DNA of 64,000 nt from Ifrita kowaldi (taxonomy: Eukaryota > Chordata > Aves > Passeriformes > Cinclosomatidae). Each line of letters opens with the position of its first letter. Positions within the stretch are counted from its first letter, which is position 1. Position numbers and translations under genes: made by a program. The stretch spans positions 1-64,000 of the forward strand of contig VZRS01000476.1 in the NCBI GenBank assembly GCA_013398055.1, given 5' to 3'. The notes beneath the pieces are model-generated. The model did no database searches. It was not told the DNA's origin and saw only the letters and a list, made by a program, of their open reading frames with translations. This document shows, piece after piece, positions 52,601-64,000 of this stretch.

Positions 52601-55600
52601 CTCTGGTTCTTTGGGTGGTTGTTACAGTAAATAGTTCTTGCAGTGAAGAGAAAATGGATGGGAAGGTCTCATAAAGTGGAGAAGGAAGGCAGTTGTAATG
52701 AAGGTAGGAGTACAGGAGCAGGCTGAGTACAAGTAGGAAGTGTACCTCTGAGGGCAAAGTTCCTGTTAGTATCTAATCTAAGTTTAACAGAAAAAAACCC
52801 CTGAACTCTGAAACAAAAGAACTGATGCAACTTCCCAGTATCTTTGTTTAGCATTTTGAACTGTATTCATTTTAGAAAAGCATAAGTGAAGGCGTGGAAT
52901 TTATAACTGGCTCATGGAAGGTCATATAGGGACATATTGTCAGATTTGGGAACAGAACCTGATTGTGTGGACTTCCAGTGCTGTTCACAAGGATTCCCCC
53001 TGCCACCCCACCCCTTTCCAGACTGCCTCTCTTATACTGCAACACAGCAAAAAGTGGGTATCCACAGAAACATGGAGGCAGTATGCACAGAGGCAGTGTA
53101 ATGACTCTTTTGGGGAAATATGCACCTGAAACCATCATTGAACTCATTAGCAGCAGTTACTTTTTAAGAATTTTGTGTATTGCCTCTCATAAGAACCTTG
53201 AGATTCTAATTTTTTGCTTTGCAAACTTCTGGAGTTACATAACGCTCACAGTACTGTTTGTCTGCGTGTTGGTGGGTCTTGGCAGAGGCTCGAGAAGATG
53301 CCGCTCTATTTCTCGTTAGTGAAAGCAGTCTGTGTTTGACATTTCTGGTGACTGAAATCTTGCTTAGCTACAGAACAGTGCGGTGGCAGCTGTGTGGACA
53401 AAGTGTCAGTCCTGGCATAGCAAGACAGCCTTGAGGGATAAGGGGGTATCTTGCTCTCTCTGCCTGCATTCAGTCCTTATTTAGTGAGTTGGAGTCTAAA
53501 GGAGCATAGCGTGGTTTTTGTTATTGCATGGTAGGAAATCACTTGTGGGACACCGCTTCCTGAGTGTCCAGGCTTGTCCATAATTACCTGAGCATTCTTG
53601 TTCTCTTTAGCATCTGTGTTTCCTAGAGTGGTCTTCCTTTGATGCTATTCCTTCCGCCCCTTCCCAAATGTGAGCACTTGTGGCAGAGGCGGGTGGGCTT
53701 GGTCAGAGGGATCCTCCCTTCCCTCCACCCCTAAGTAAAGAGAAGTCACTGCTGAATTTGAAATAGTAGATAATGTGCCTCCGTGTGGTTCCTCCCTTTT
53801 CCTGACCTTGTTGGTGAGGCAGCTGCGGCAGAGACTTGATGTCTCCTGTGGGTTGCAGAAACAGCCCTTTACAGCTCAAAACTTGCAGAGAGCCCTTGAG
53901 AGCCAAGACCAGGGTGCTGTGGAGAACAGGTCATGGTGTGCTCCTGAACACAGCTCTGAGCAAGATGGTACTGCAGGTGCCTTTCCTCCTGCACCTCCAG
54001 CCTGTCAGCATGTCCTGACTGTGCTGGAGGAGCCCAGTCAAGTGTTTCATCAGCTTAGTGCCAGGTATTGAAATAGAAAATACAGCATTTCTAACAGGTG
54101 GGCTCTTTGAGGAATCAATTTATTGTGCAGCACATGAAAGCAGAACTCTAAACTCTTCCTCCTGATTTTCGAGGGAATGCATTATTTTTACTTGGGTTAA
54201 TTAATAAGAGTGTAGGTGCCACCTTTGCTTGAGACTGTGCAAATAGTGTTGCTTATTACTTATGCAAGCCCTTAATGCTGTTAACAGGAGCCATGCATGC
54301 TTTGCAGAGCATGTATTTGTTACTATGATGCTGTTACTTTAGGAGAAAAGGAGGGGCGGGGAATGAAACATGAGTATAGCATTTTCTGGTACCACTTGTA
54401 AAATTCAGCAGTTTGTATTAACGTGAGTTGGAATTGGTAGGTAACCTGCTGGCTAACCTAAAGAAGCAGGTTAGTTTAACTCTGAAAAAGGTTAACTACT
54501 TACAAGGGGACTTTATTTTTAATAATATTCTTGTCAAAGGTTCCAGATCAAATATGTTTAGTAAGTGCTGGAGTTTGGCAAACTGAAAAAATATCTGAAA
54601 ATCAAAACTTCCCTTGGTTTGAGCTTCCCCTATGATAAGGTCTCTTCATAACCTCCACAGATTGTGTGCCATACTGTTTCTTCTGGCATTGTGGAATATT
54701 CTACAAGAACAGTAAAGGTTCTCTCTTCTGCAATGAGATTGCATCTTTCTTGTGTTTATGTTAAGATAGCAGATATACTTGTGATAGTGTCATCCCCCCC
54801 TCTCTGAGCCCAAAATAGTCAATTCTGTATACTCTCTATACAGCCGAAGTTAAAGTGCAAGCGTGTTGCTCTGTGTGCAAGGAAGTTCTGATACTGTAGT
54901 AATGTACAGTTAAAGAACTCATGGGGAAGAGACTGCATCACTGTCCTAACTTTATTGTAACCTCAAAGACAAATAGGAATAAAATGTGGTACTGTTCCTG
55001 CTTTTGTTAAGAAAGCAGGAAGGCCTCTCAGAGCTCGCACAGAGGAGTCTTACTAAAACAAATGTTGGTTTGACATCCTTAGAGTTGAATGTAGTGTACT
55101 TACTGGGTGGTCTTAAAGTTATAAATAGTTCCAAGAAAAAAAAATGTTTGTTTACTACTTGAAGCATAACAATTCTTGGAAAGGAATTGAAGTGTAGACT
55201 CCGCTGGCTACTTTCACACCAGTGTTTCACATAATATGTTTTCTAAGCTATGCTTTATCAGGCAAGCGTGGGGTTTTTCTGTTGGCTTTTTATTTTCCAC
55301 AGATAATCTTTTACCCGATGCATATCTTCACTTTCATTCTCTGATCTCCTTGTTGTACTTTGGGGTCAGCAAATCTGCCAAGCAGTATTTGTCCTGCAGC
55401 AATCATTGTCAGCTGTGCATCTTGTTTGACTTCATTGTAGCAGGTGTGCTACAATACTTGAGCTGTGGTCCTCATCCAATAGTTCTGCGTTTTCTGGAGC
55501 CTATGTTAAGAAAACATCTTCATAAAACAAATAGGCAAGAGAAGAACAAGGTGTCCAGGCAGGTGCATCAGATTACTGCACGAACATCTGAGTAGCTGCA

Positions 55601-58600
55601 GAATGCTATGCCGTGGCTTGTCTTTTCATGTACTTAGTAATGTTAGTTGTTCTTATGTCACTAAATATTACTAGTGACGTTTCTCTCTTTCCATGTGCTT
55701 CTCCTAAGCTGTGATCTTAATGAAAATTTGCTGATTTCTCTCTCCTTGCTCAAGTCTTCTATCTGCCTGCTGCAGATCGCTTGTTAGACCTTTTGTCTCA
55801 CTCTCATGTTGTTGACTTTGCCTCGTTTCAGATCTGATCTGAAAACCTATTCTCCCTTGCCTATTTCTTTTAATTAATCTCTTTCTATTATTTAACTGCA
55901 TATTTTACTGCCTTGCAACTTATATTATGCAGCTATTTTTCATTATGCCTTTCCAACAAACAGTTTCTACTAGCATGGGTTTTGTAATTTGAAACCTGCA
56001 GCTACTGGAGACATTTATGCACATTTCTTTTTTAGATTCTCTTTATTGGCACAGAGTTGAGACTAAAACCTTGTCTCTGCTGTAGTCTGTAACTACCTGA
56101 GGAAGCCATGATGAGCAGGATACAGAGGAAATGGAATGCGGCTGGGAAGACAATGTAAAATGGGACTGATGTGATTCTCCCTGTTAGTAAAATTCTTAGA
56201 AGGCCTCTCATATTTATATGCAACCAGGCCTTTTCTGTGTAAGAAACCTGTCTTCTTCAGGAAGCTGGTCCTTTTGTTACTCTTTTGAGACTAAGGAGTA
56301 AAATAGGCTTAATAAAACTACTCTGCTTGGAGGGCTTTGGTTCTCTTAACACTGAAGGAAAGTGAACGTGTCAGGAGGAATGGTGTTCTGTTAACATGCA
56401 CGTGTCCACAAAGCAGAGCTGGACCTGATCCTTAAAGCTTTTTATTAAGTATGGTTATAACCTCCAGGGTTTTCACTGAGAAGCCTCATGGCAGGTGGCT
56501 TGGATGATGCTTCAGTCAAGGTCCAGAGGGTATCAGACTAACAAGTGGAGATATGGTGGATCAATGCACTTACATTGGCAAGATCTTTGAGACCTGGCTG
56601 GGGATTGTTCAGCTTTTGATTTGCTGTCTAACTTGCAGGGTTTCTAAATCTCTGGGAGGAGCTATTGTTTCTATGATGCAAACTCCTGGCTTTAGCTGCA
56701 TTAGATAAAATATGTGTCTGGTTTGGAAGTGTTTGGCTCTACAAGGGCTCTCTTCAAATACCGTGGGTGTGTTTCCTGCTGCAACACACCATATGTTCTC
56801 CCAGCACTGAAATGATCTGGTTGCTGCAGTAGTCCTGGGATTTGTCTTAAATGGCAACAGATTTTGAATCTAATTTCTAAGGTGTCTTTAGCTTTAGAGA
56901 AATTGTTGTTGCCATAGATGTGTTTGAAGCTTGGGCTCATACAATGCAGCTTACATTGTAAGAAATCTTGTTATCTCTTCAGTAGTGGCTGTCATTTCTA
57001 AGTGCGTATTTCATTCCTCTTTATCAGTCTGTCCTTTAACCAGGGGAGAATGATAACAGCCAATGGAAAGCTTTCTAACACACATTCCCTCTTTGAAAAC
57101 CTACTGTCTATGAACAAGAACTGTAAAATCAGCTCATCTCAGTACTCTGCAGTGAATGAATATTGACTATTCAGAGATGGAGGGAGATATTTTTGTAATT
57201 ATGAGAGAAGTTTGTTTACTGGGGATAGAAGCCAAGTATGCAGGGATATGGTACCTGTTGATTTCCGCTTCTCTGCTAGAGAGAGAAGTTGCTGGTTTTG
57301 GTCCTGAATTTCATATGTGTGGAATATTTAAATGTTTTCCTTGGGCATGCAAGGAACTCTAAGAGTAGATAAAGTACAATCTATGTTGAATAACTTTCTG
57401 CCTTGCTGACAGAAAATGGGAATGGTTTGAAGGATGACTGAAAAGCAGTTTGAGGGTCTTGAGAAAATCCCAAGTTCCTGGTGTGGGTAAGAGCACAGGA
57501 AGAGTGTGTAACCTTCCTTCATTGTGTTCAGCCGCTCTCTCTGGCTAGCTGTGGTGCTGAGAAGGACTGTATGAAAAGCAAATACTGTTACTATTTGTTT
57601 CCTGCCTACAGCAGAGAAGTAGCTTTACTTTTTTCCCAGGTTGCTGTAAGGGGTTACTGCAGCAGCAGTGGGAGTGGGGGAGTATGAACTGGAACAGGTA
57701 CTTACTGGCTGCAAAACATCCCACGAGGCCTAGGGGAATGAATGTGGGGAATACTGTGAGTCATACTTGTCAGTCTCATAAAGCAGGAGGCTTTTTAAAA
57801 TTGGCCTTGGAGGGGAAGAGGTGTTTAATGGAGCAGTTGTGCAGGAGTTATGCAAATAGAGAACATAAATAATGAGCAAAGGCACTCATTTAAGCTTCTT
57901 GCCTGCTCAGAAAATGACTAAATGCAAACAACCACTGTGAAAGTTAAGAAAAATGCATCATCATTTAAGTATAGTGGGTGCAAAAATGTGGCCATCCATG
58001 ACGATAAGAAAATTCTCCTTTTGTGAATAGCAAAATTAATTTCTGTATTTGTTGAACAGAAAACATGTTTGTTGTCAGGCTGTTTGGCTTTTTGTGCTTT
58101 CCAGTTTCCTTTGGAGAACAACAAGGCAGAAAGCTGAAAAGCAGTTCCCTAACCCAAGAGCTGGTGAGGAGGGGAGGTGGTAAAAAGACCAGTCTCCAAT
58201 TTTGCTTTGGACATATCTTCAGTGTTTAGGCTGGTTTTGTATCAAAAGTTTTTATTTTCTGTCCCCCTATTCAAGCAGGATTTCATTTACATGTAAATAC
58301 TGTGTATTCTTTGGTAAAACCAAGAGCATGTTTTTCGAGTATAGCTGCCTTTTTTTCCACCCCCCCCTCTTCTCTACTGACACAGCCACTTCTTGCTGTT
58401 TTAAATTAGAGTTTTGAACAGAGCTTATGAAGTGTAATTGTTCAGTCCTGGGCTTGCTTGCAGATGCTCACATCATAGTGAGGATCTTATCTCTGATAGT
58501 AAGCCTTACCAGCAGACTTAATGGGCATAAAATTTTCTTGGAGTACTACTTCTGCCTCTTGCAGTGTAGAGAGGCCATCCCAAGCTTTGAAGCAGTTGGA

Positions 58601-60462
58601 AATGACAGATTCACTGTCCCACATGCTGCTCCACTGTTGTATGTGTCCTCCCGTGGCCTCCCCTGCGTTTTAGCCCAGCTTCCTCCTGGGTGTGCAGATG
58701 CAGAGGTAGTGGCAGTGTGGGTGTGGGTGGATACACAACTGCGGTGATGTGTTCCTCTTGTGAGGGGATTGTTTCTCCGAACACAGCTCCTCTGTGGCCG
58801 TAATAAAGCCACTCAAGCTGATTACAGATGAGATAGCTAGGTGTCCTGATGGTCCTATGACAAGTGCTGAAATAGAATAGTTCAGGTTTTGTTTTACTGC
58901 TGGAGGGGGGAGACAGGGAGTGATGTGAGTATGACTGTTCTTATGCATCTGGTTGCATGGAAGTGCAGCTCTGCTGACATCTGTCTGACTCTTTGCACCC
59001 CCTGCATATGCCTAAATCTGCCCTCTACGTTGTATGTGAAGGGGAAGCAGTCTTTAAAATCATGTGAAGGCGCATCTTAAAAACACCAGTGCAACTTCAA
59101 CACTGATTAGAAAACTGTGCTGTAATTGTGCCTGCCAGAGGTGTTGCAGCTATATTTCTAGGGAAAGTTACTCACTTCTACTGCTGCTGTAACACCACAG
59201 CAATTGTCTCACCAAGGACTTTGTTTAGAAAACTCAAACAAAGCAATTCCCTCACTCCTGAGCTTGATGCTGTATTTCCTATTAAAGAATTTGCTTGCTT
59301 TCTTCTGTTGATTTCTGTAAGTTAGGTTTTACCTATTGCTGGATGTGGATAACCAGAACTAAAAAATATGGTAATCTGTTCTTCTGTTCACCTTTTGGTG
59401 GGGAAAGAAACAATATTATTGACTCTCCATTCTCCTGAGCCGTCTGTTTTACTCTGTTGTGTGTGGTTTTTAGAGGATAAATTTCTACTTGCTGCAACTG
59501 AAATAACCCAGTATGTAAATGAGCTTCTGCATGGAAGGTTTTGGAATGTTGTTGCTAACCATAGGATAAAATTTTGACATTATTAAAATAATTATTCTAA
59601 CAGAAGCTGGATGTAGTGTGCTTACAGCCACTATCAGATAAAAATCGTAGTGTCAGGTCCAGGAGTGCATTAAAGTCTGAGCAATATCAGCAGCTGTTTA
59701 TGTGATCAGACAGAAACAGAAACTAGGTTGATTTTCTCCACTTACATGCAAGTTCTTATAAAAACAATCATTCCTTGTATTGCAGTCCATTACTTTATTA
59801 CCATGAGATCACTGTGTAGCCTGTGTGCTGTGTGAGAGTATGCCTTGTGCTGGGAAACAAGCTACTACAAAATTGTTGGGATCCACTAGTTTCTGGTCTA
59901 AGTACAGTGAGGTATGGGACGATTTTCTGCTGGACTGAGTGTATTCATCTTCAAGACACTAAATAGTCAGCAGTGTAGTGATACAAAGCATGAGAAGAGA
60001 ATTTGATCCTATAATGGCCATTGTTTTTTTTGTTTTAAAAATACTGTGATGTTTGGGAACTGCCTGAACTGTAAAATCTGGGCAGCAGCTGTGTGTCTAA
60101 AGTGACTTTCTTAAACATGAGAACTCTTCCTGAATTAGGAACACGTGCAATCCAGAAATTTGCTGATTGTCCAAAGGCCAGTGTAACTCTTGGCTCTACA
60201 TTTTGTTGCCTTGAGATTCTCCCTGGAGCTGGACAGGCCTGCTAATGACTTTCTGTGCTCTATTTTCCCACTTCCCTCGCTGCTTTGTTGTCGTGCAACA
60301 TCTCTGACATCTCCATGGAGAGAAACCTGTTGCAGTGCAGAGTGTAGCTTTGAGGCTGCTTGGTTTTGGATCAATCCTTTAGCAGATGCTGACATTCAGT
60401 GTTTGTTTTGCACACAGAAGTTGAGGTTGCCCTGTTGTATGGGTTCAGAGCACTGTTGACAT

Positions 60463-60752
60463 AAAATAGAATACCAGGTTGGAAGGGGGCCTTAAGAATC
60501 ATCTGGTCCAACTTTTCTCGGACAAAAGACAGCATCATCTACACAAGATGCCCCAGCACCCTGTCCAGTTGAATATTAAAGGTGTCCAGTGTTGGGGATT
60601 CCACCACTTCCCTGATGAGATTACTCCAATGACTGACTGGTTGCTCTCATTGTGAAAAATTTTCCTACTGTGTCTAATCGGAATCTCCCCAGGAGTAACT
60701 TGGAAAAAGGGAGATTCCATCTTTTTCGTAGCCACCCTTTGAATACTGAAAT
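60463..60752 (-). mobile_element. CR1 LINE 3' fragment
   Basis: The plus strand reads AGAATACCAGGTTGGAAGGG, CATCTGGTCCAACTTTTCTC and TTCCACCACTTCCCTGATGA, the complement of the CR1 3' region. It lies in antisense orientation relative to ABI1 and is 5'-truncated and diverged. Confidence 0.88.
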
Positions 60753-61695
60753 GTCTTTGATAATAGTCTGTGATACCAGGACATGCCAGATGAGACTGTA
60801 ATTTGATCCTTTATGCTAAATCTTGTTTTAACCTTGCTTGCTCAATGCTATCTGGTATGCTTCCAGGTCTGCGTAGAAGGTAGGGAGGATTAGAGAGTGA
60901 GAATCTGGAAAGAAAAAGGTACTCTTTGAAGCTTACCTATGAAGGTCATAAAATTTTAGCGTGTTGCTTGTGTTCATATATAGATTTGTTGTGTTCTGGG
61001 TTTAGACCTTCAGTTTAATTAGTCAAAACAAATAAAAGACTTCATGTCAGCAGTCACCAGTCCTTGAGAGAAAACTGAAGAGGTAGACAAAATCCGTCGG
61101 AGGAAACATTGTTATGGACATAATGAAACTTTTTCACAAGGTGTGAACTGAAAAGCTTTGCCCCAAAGCAGGTTACTCTGAGCTGTCTTGATTCAAAGGC
61201 TTGCATGATGTGAAAGTCTATCCAGTTCTGATTTTTCTCTCTATTTAGAGAAACTTGAGTTTGGTTCTGTGTTGGTTCTATGTTGCTACCACTATATTAC
61301 AAAGAGGATATTAATGTAACTAATAAATGCTGAAGTGTCTCCTCCTTATTCTCACTAGAAAAAAAAGAGTGAAAATTAAGTCTCTGACTTACCAAGGAGC
61401 ATGTCTTGCTAGATGAGCTAAAATTTGTGGGTGGGTGCCATCACTTAAGAAAGTAAACAGAAAGCCATTTTAATTTCAAGCCCTATTGCAAGAACAAAAG
61501 ATCAATATTTGAGAGCCATTCTATTTGTTTCTCTATGCACTGTAAGTTCTCTAATTCCCTGTTATCTGCTGTCTAGTGTGCCAAAATAATCATACGCTCC
61601 AAAGCCTTGAGTAGCTTTCGTAGTGTTCAAGGAAGAAGACTGCTATGGAAGTGCCAAGGATTTCTTTTTCTGTCTGACGGTCCAAGGGTGGCCTT
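60753..61695 (+). other. ABI1: ABI1 intron 1, between CR1 fragments
   Basis: AT-rich, no feature recognised. Confidence 0.75.
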
Positions 61696-61860
61696 AGAAC
61701 CACAGAATCATAAAATTATTTAGATTGGAGAAGACCTCTAAGGCCATCATTAACCCAGCACTGCCAAGTCCACCAGTAAACCATGTCTTAGGTGCCACAT
61801 TTACACATCATTTAAATACCTCTAGGGATGATGAATCCACCACTCTGGAGCTCTGGCTGA
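61696..61860 (-). mobile_element. Short CR1 LINE 3' fragment
   Basis: Plus strand AGAACCACAGAATCATAAAA, then GGAGAAGACCTCTAAGGCCA and AACCCAGCACTGCCAAGTCC; the complement of the CR1 3' end. Antisense to ABI1; about 165 bases survive. Confidence 0.88.
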
Positions 61861-64000
61861 TATCTCTGATGTCAGAACCTGCTTTATGTCAGCTCTGAAG
61901 AAAATTGTGTTTGATGTCATAAGGCAAATCACAGACATTGGAAGAAAGTTCAAGGTGTAGTTTTGAAGCAACTGTATGTGCTACTATTGGGCAGTGCTTT
62001 ACAGGAGCAGAATATGTGGTTTCTGTACTGGAGCTTATGTTGTCTAAATCATGTAAAACACAGAATATGAGACTTGGACCACATTTCTTATCCTTGCTGC
62101 GTGTGCAGTCTTGAAGCCTTACTAATTGAGTGTACAAGGGTTGTGTGAAAATGACACATGGGCATGTCTGCTTCTGTCACTTGAGTTCAGTGTGGCATGC
62201 CATTATGCTTGTATAGACAGACTGTGACAACTGACAGTAACAATGTATTGTGCCAACATATTTACTAAGACATCTCTTTGATTTGAGTTGGCAGAAGAAC
62301 TGAAAATTACATTTTTAACAGTATTTTTATATATTATATATAAATAATATATATATTGGTTTTTAATAAGGGTTTAGTCCAGAGCCAACATGAACCTTGT
62401 TTGTTGCATTGGGCAGAAAATGTTACTAACAGAGCAGCTGGCATGTACCTTCCCAGGCTCCATCTGTCAGAGTGTGCGTTGCTTTGTAAATCACATTCCT
62501 ATTGGAGAGATTTGTTTCTTGCTATAATGTTTGCAGCCTGGATTAAAATGAAATTCCTCCTTTTTTTTTTTTTAAGTTATTTATTGTTCAAACGTGTATG
62601 TATGTGTATATATATAGATAAGATATATGTATGTCCCTTAAACTTCCCGTTGGAAGTAATTTCTCCCCTTAATAAAGAAGCTTTCCTCCCTCTACCTTTC
62701 GCAAAAAATGATGATTAAAAAATTTGAGACTCTTCTATTTACAGTTAATCGACAGACTGAAAAGCAACTTTCAAGTAAAAGAAAATCAGCAGGGACACGG
62801 TGAGATTGACTAAATTTGTCTCGGCCCATAGAAATGCTAATTTGCTATCAAGGCTATTCAGGACTGGTCAGGGGAATATTATTGATGGAAATGAAGGATT
62901 TGCTTCTAGCTGATTGTCTAGCATGTACAGGATTTGGGGGAAGGGCCTGTCTGAAATGGAGTTTGCGAATTACAGGCAGTGCTGGTTACACTGCTGTATG
63001 TTTGTTAAACAGTAATTTGGTATGTGTCTTGACCCTTGAGATAAAGAAGCTTACTAGTCAGTGATTTTTGTCAAGATAGTGTTTCTAAAAAGAAACAGAC
63101 TGAAATCTTGTTTGTGGACTGCGGTCTAGTGGTGGTGGTGATCATCTCATCTTCTGGTGCCTTGAATTAATGCCAGCTTTATTGTGCAAGGTCTTTACCT
63201 GGGGAGAAGAGATTTCAAGTTCTACCAGTTTCTCTGCGTTTTGTGTAGCTGAGTTACTGCATCTTATCTGGAGAAACTCAACAGACATGGGATTATTTCA
63301 TCCCACTGGGTTTTTTTGTTTTAGATGCTGGAAGGGAAGTCCCTTGAGTTGAATTGTAGATGCTAGCTTTGCTGTGTTTATTGAGGATTTCTGCCTTAGT
63401 CGATGGGAAGGGTTATTGTTTACTGAATGAACTTAAAAGAATTTTAATCATGCTGGTTTCAGTTTTGGGGTTTCCATAGTGAGAGGGGTCTTGGGGTTTA
63501 GAACTGCTCTGAATGGTTAGGCATCCTTCCATACCTTACCTGGCTTTCAAATTCCTCCATGCTCCTGGAATAATTAGTTATTTAGGTAATCAAGAGCTTT
63601 GATATTTCTATTTGACACTACTTCCCACTATGTGTAGAGAGAGGTGTGTTGAATAGGCTGTTCTATTTCTTGTTTTCACTGTCAGTGAAGGATTGGCTGC
63701 CAGCCCCCTGGAGAGGCCTTGGACAGGAGGTGGACATGTTCAGTGACTGCAATATGTTGCTATTAATAGCTTGCAAGCTATGGGGTAATTAAAACCTTGA
63801 GCTTTTACTTGCACACACACAAATTCAGAAATGGTAGAAAAGTACAACAAAATGACAAGTTATGGCAAAAATCACTCAGTAAAACCCTTGAACATTTCTG
63901 TATTGCATGTACTTTAGTACTGATCTTTGTGATGCAGAATTTTAGCTGAGGATTGCCAGCGATCTGGAATGTGTGTGGCTTTTTGGCTTTAGTTCCCCTT
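61861..64000 (+). other. ABI1: ABI1 intron 1, distal part to window end
   Basis: AT-rich intron sequence with simple repeats. No ABI1 exon 2 or other gene recognised up to the window edge. Confidence 0.75.
62322..62357. repeat. Pure A/T low-complexity tract
   Basis: 36 consecutive A/T bases made of ATAT units, partly self-complementary. Followed further on by a T-run (about 62560-62573) and TATATA/GTATGT steps near 62590-62632. Confidence 0.85.

Noticed and set aside
53775..54071. 98-codon plus-strand frame in a GC-richer part of ABI1 intron 1
   Set aside because: No recognised domain and it does not match the ABI1 exon 2 sequence.
55236..55595. 119-codon plus-strand open frame in ABI1 intron 1
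   Set aside because: No family resemblance and no coding-like splice context; not the expected ABI1 exon 2.

Overview
The window looks like avian nuclear DNA (crocodile or turtle is less likely). It is AT-rich, intron-rich vertebrate sequence with CR1 LINE fragments, one of which ends in the CR1 ATTCTATG-type terminal repeat (seen here as its complement). Two vertebrate genes are recognisable, and nothing bacterial, viral or CRISPR-like was seen. About 98% of the window is intron or intergenic DNA, so most open reading frames in it are chance.

Layout. Positions 1-1795 hold the left flank, a degenerate CR1 copy (about 311-1105) and the probable 3' UTR of ACBD5. Positions 1796-25585 on the minus strand carry ten coding exons of ACBD5 (acyl-CoA binding domain containing 5). 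All junctions are GT/AG and all phases agree, giving about 463 residues that align end to end with the vertebrate family from inside the ACB domain to the tail-anchor stop. The first coding exon (about 25 residues) is not present; a GC-rich promoter island at about 26440-26800 contains an unresolved base (26582) where it may have been lost in assembly. Positions 26800-46650 are a roughly 20 kb intergenic region between two head-to-head genes. It holds two CR1 copies, a perfect 15-bp hairpin, a possible old DNA-transposon end, a small tandem duplication, a homeodomain/octamer site cluster and an unexplained GC-rich open patch. Positions 46840-47660 form the CpG-rich promoter of ABI1 (Abl interactor 1, plus strand). 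Its first coding exon is 47370-47486, and the rest of the window (47487-64000) is ABI1 intron 1 with two more CR1 fragments and simple repeats.

Function. ACBD5 is a tail-anchored peroxisomal protein that binds very-long-chain acyl-CoA and tethers peroxisomes to the ER through VAP proteins; the acyl-CoA-binding core, the FFAT-like motif, the coiled-coil region and the C-terminal membrane anchor are all visible here. ABI1 is a subunit of the WAVE actin-regulatory complex. The genes are not known to work together; their adjacency is positional. In human they are separated by MASTL, YME1L1 and ANKRD26 and ACBD5 has the opposite relative orientation, so the layout here fits a block inversion (from memory of human gene order).

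I found no convincing evidence of a new biological system. The most useful leads are the missing ACBD5 first exon, the gene-order difference, the perfect hairpin at 40241-40276 and the uncharacterised GC-rich open patch at 44689-45081.
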